Below are positions 63,952 to 64,000 of a DNA stretch of 64,000 nucleotides, piece after piece. Where the stretch lies: positions 124,001 to 188,000 of the forward strand of contig CANMXP010000002.1 of NCBI GenBank assembly GCA_947501845.1, given 5' to 3'. The translations under genes were made by a program, and so were the position numbers. How positions within the stretch are numbered: the first letter of the stretch is position 1; each line of letters starts with the position of its first letter. The DNA comes from an uncultured Flavobacteriaceae bacterium (GTDB taxonomy: Bacteria; Bacteroidota; Bacteroidia; Flavobacteriales; Flavobacteriaceae). Below the pieces are notes generated by a model. That model made no database searches, had not been told where the DNA came from, and saw only the letters and a list, made by a program, of their open reading frames with translations.

Positions 63952-64000
63952 GTTTTTTCAATCAAAAAAACCGATTAATCGATTAATATTGTATTTTGTT

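Noticed and set aside
63951-63972. Terminator after the GH3-like gene
   Set aside because: The stem is only two G-C pairs plus A-T pairs and overlaps the stop codon; too weak to list.

Overview
The window is AT-rich DNA from a member of the phylum Bacteroidota, most probably a marine or algae-associated Flavobacteriaceae. Supporting signs are a hybrid two-component sensor with Reg_prop and Y_Y_Y regions, a type IX secretion C-terminal domain, a fused HPPK/deoxynucleoside kinase, a GH117 enzyme of the red-algal polysaccharide type, and Bacteroidetes-style promoters (TANNTTTG -7 boxes). No insertion sequence, prophage, CRISPR array or rRNA operon is visible.

Layout. 1-2716 is a large HTCS sensor cut by the left edge. 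3399-6816 is a run of small accessory genes on the minus strand: a thermonuclease, an orphan HSDR_N-type nuclease domain protein, a YidD-like protein and several small Cys-rich or unknown proteins. They are fed by two near-identical promoter blocks. 7036-10678 is a signalling locus: a TPR histidine kinase, its LuxR-type response regulator, a tiny Pro/Cys-rich lipoprotein, and a divergent membrane-anchored protein with an 11-bp tandem operator-like repeat upstream. 11053-17092 is a tight five-gene operon (caspase-like protease, unknown scaffold-like protein, metallo-beta-lactamase fold hydrolase, membrane-inserted amidohydrolase, small four-helix membrane protein). I regard it as the best candidate for an undescribed conflict or cell-death system. 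17576-19621 is a secreted GH2 glycosidase.

19867-38316 is an exopolysaccharide/capsule locus on one strand: OM barrel, Gmd and Fcl for GDP-L-fucose, a Wzx flippase, Wzy polymerase, four GT4 glycosyltransferases, an acetyltransferase, a P-loop kinase fused to a nucleotidyltransferase-like domain, an APH-like kinase, then a WecG-type transferase, a WecA/MraY-type initiating transferase, and the Wza/Wzc export pair. It reads as a complete Wzx/Wzy-dependent pathway for a fucose-containing polymer.

38618-41647 is a large secreted pectate-lyase-like beta-helix enzyme with a duplicated module and a T9SS signal. 41855-43874 holds two tandem paralogous secreted coiled-coil proteins. 44045-44251 is a tRNA-Gly/tRNA-Leu unit with a clear promoter and terminator. 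mutS and a TrmH-type methyltransferase follow. 47877-55485 is accessory (beta-helix protein, GH117, DUF1801, DUF4419 and others), several genes with their own promoters. 55524-63951 is mostly housekeeping: folK-dNK fusion, queuosine precursor transporter, AsmA-like protein, ribosomal protein S21, LysE exporter, DUF2797 and a GH3-like adenylating enzyme. Decayed inverted repeats related to each other lie in several intergenic regions.
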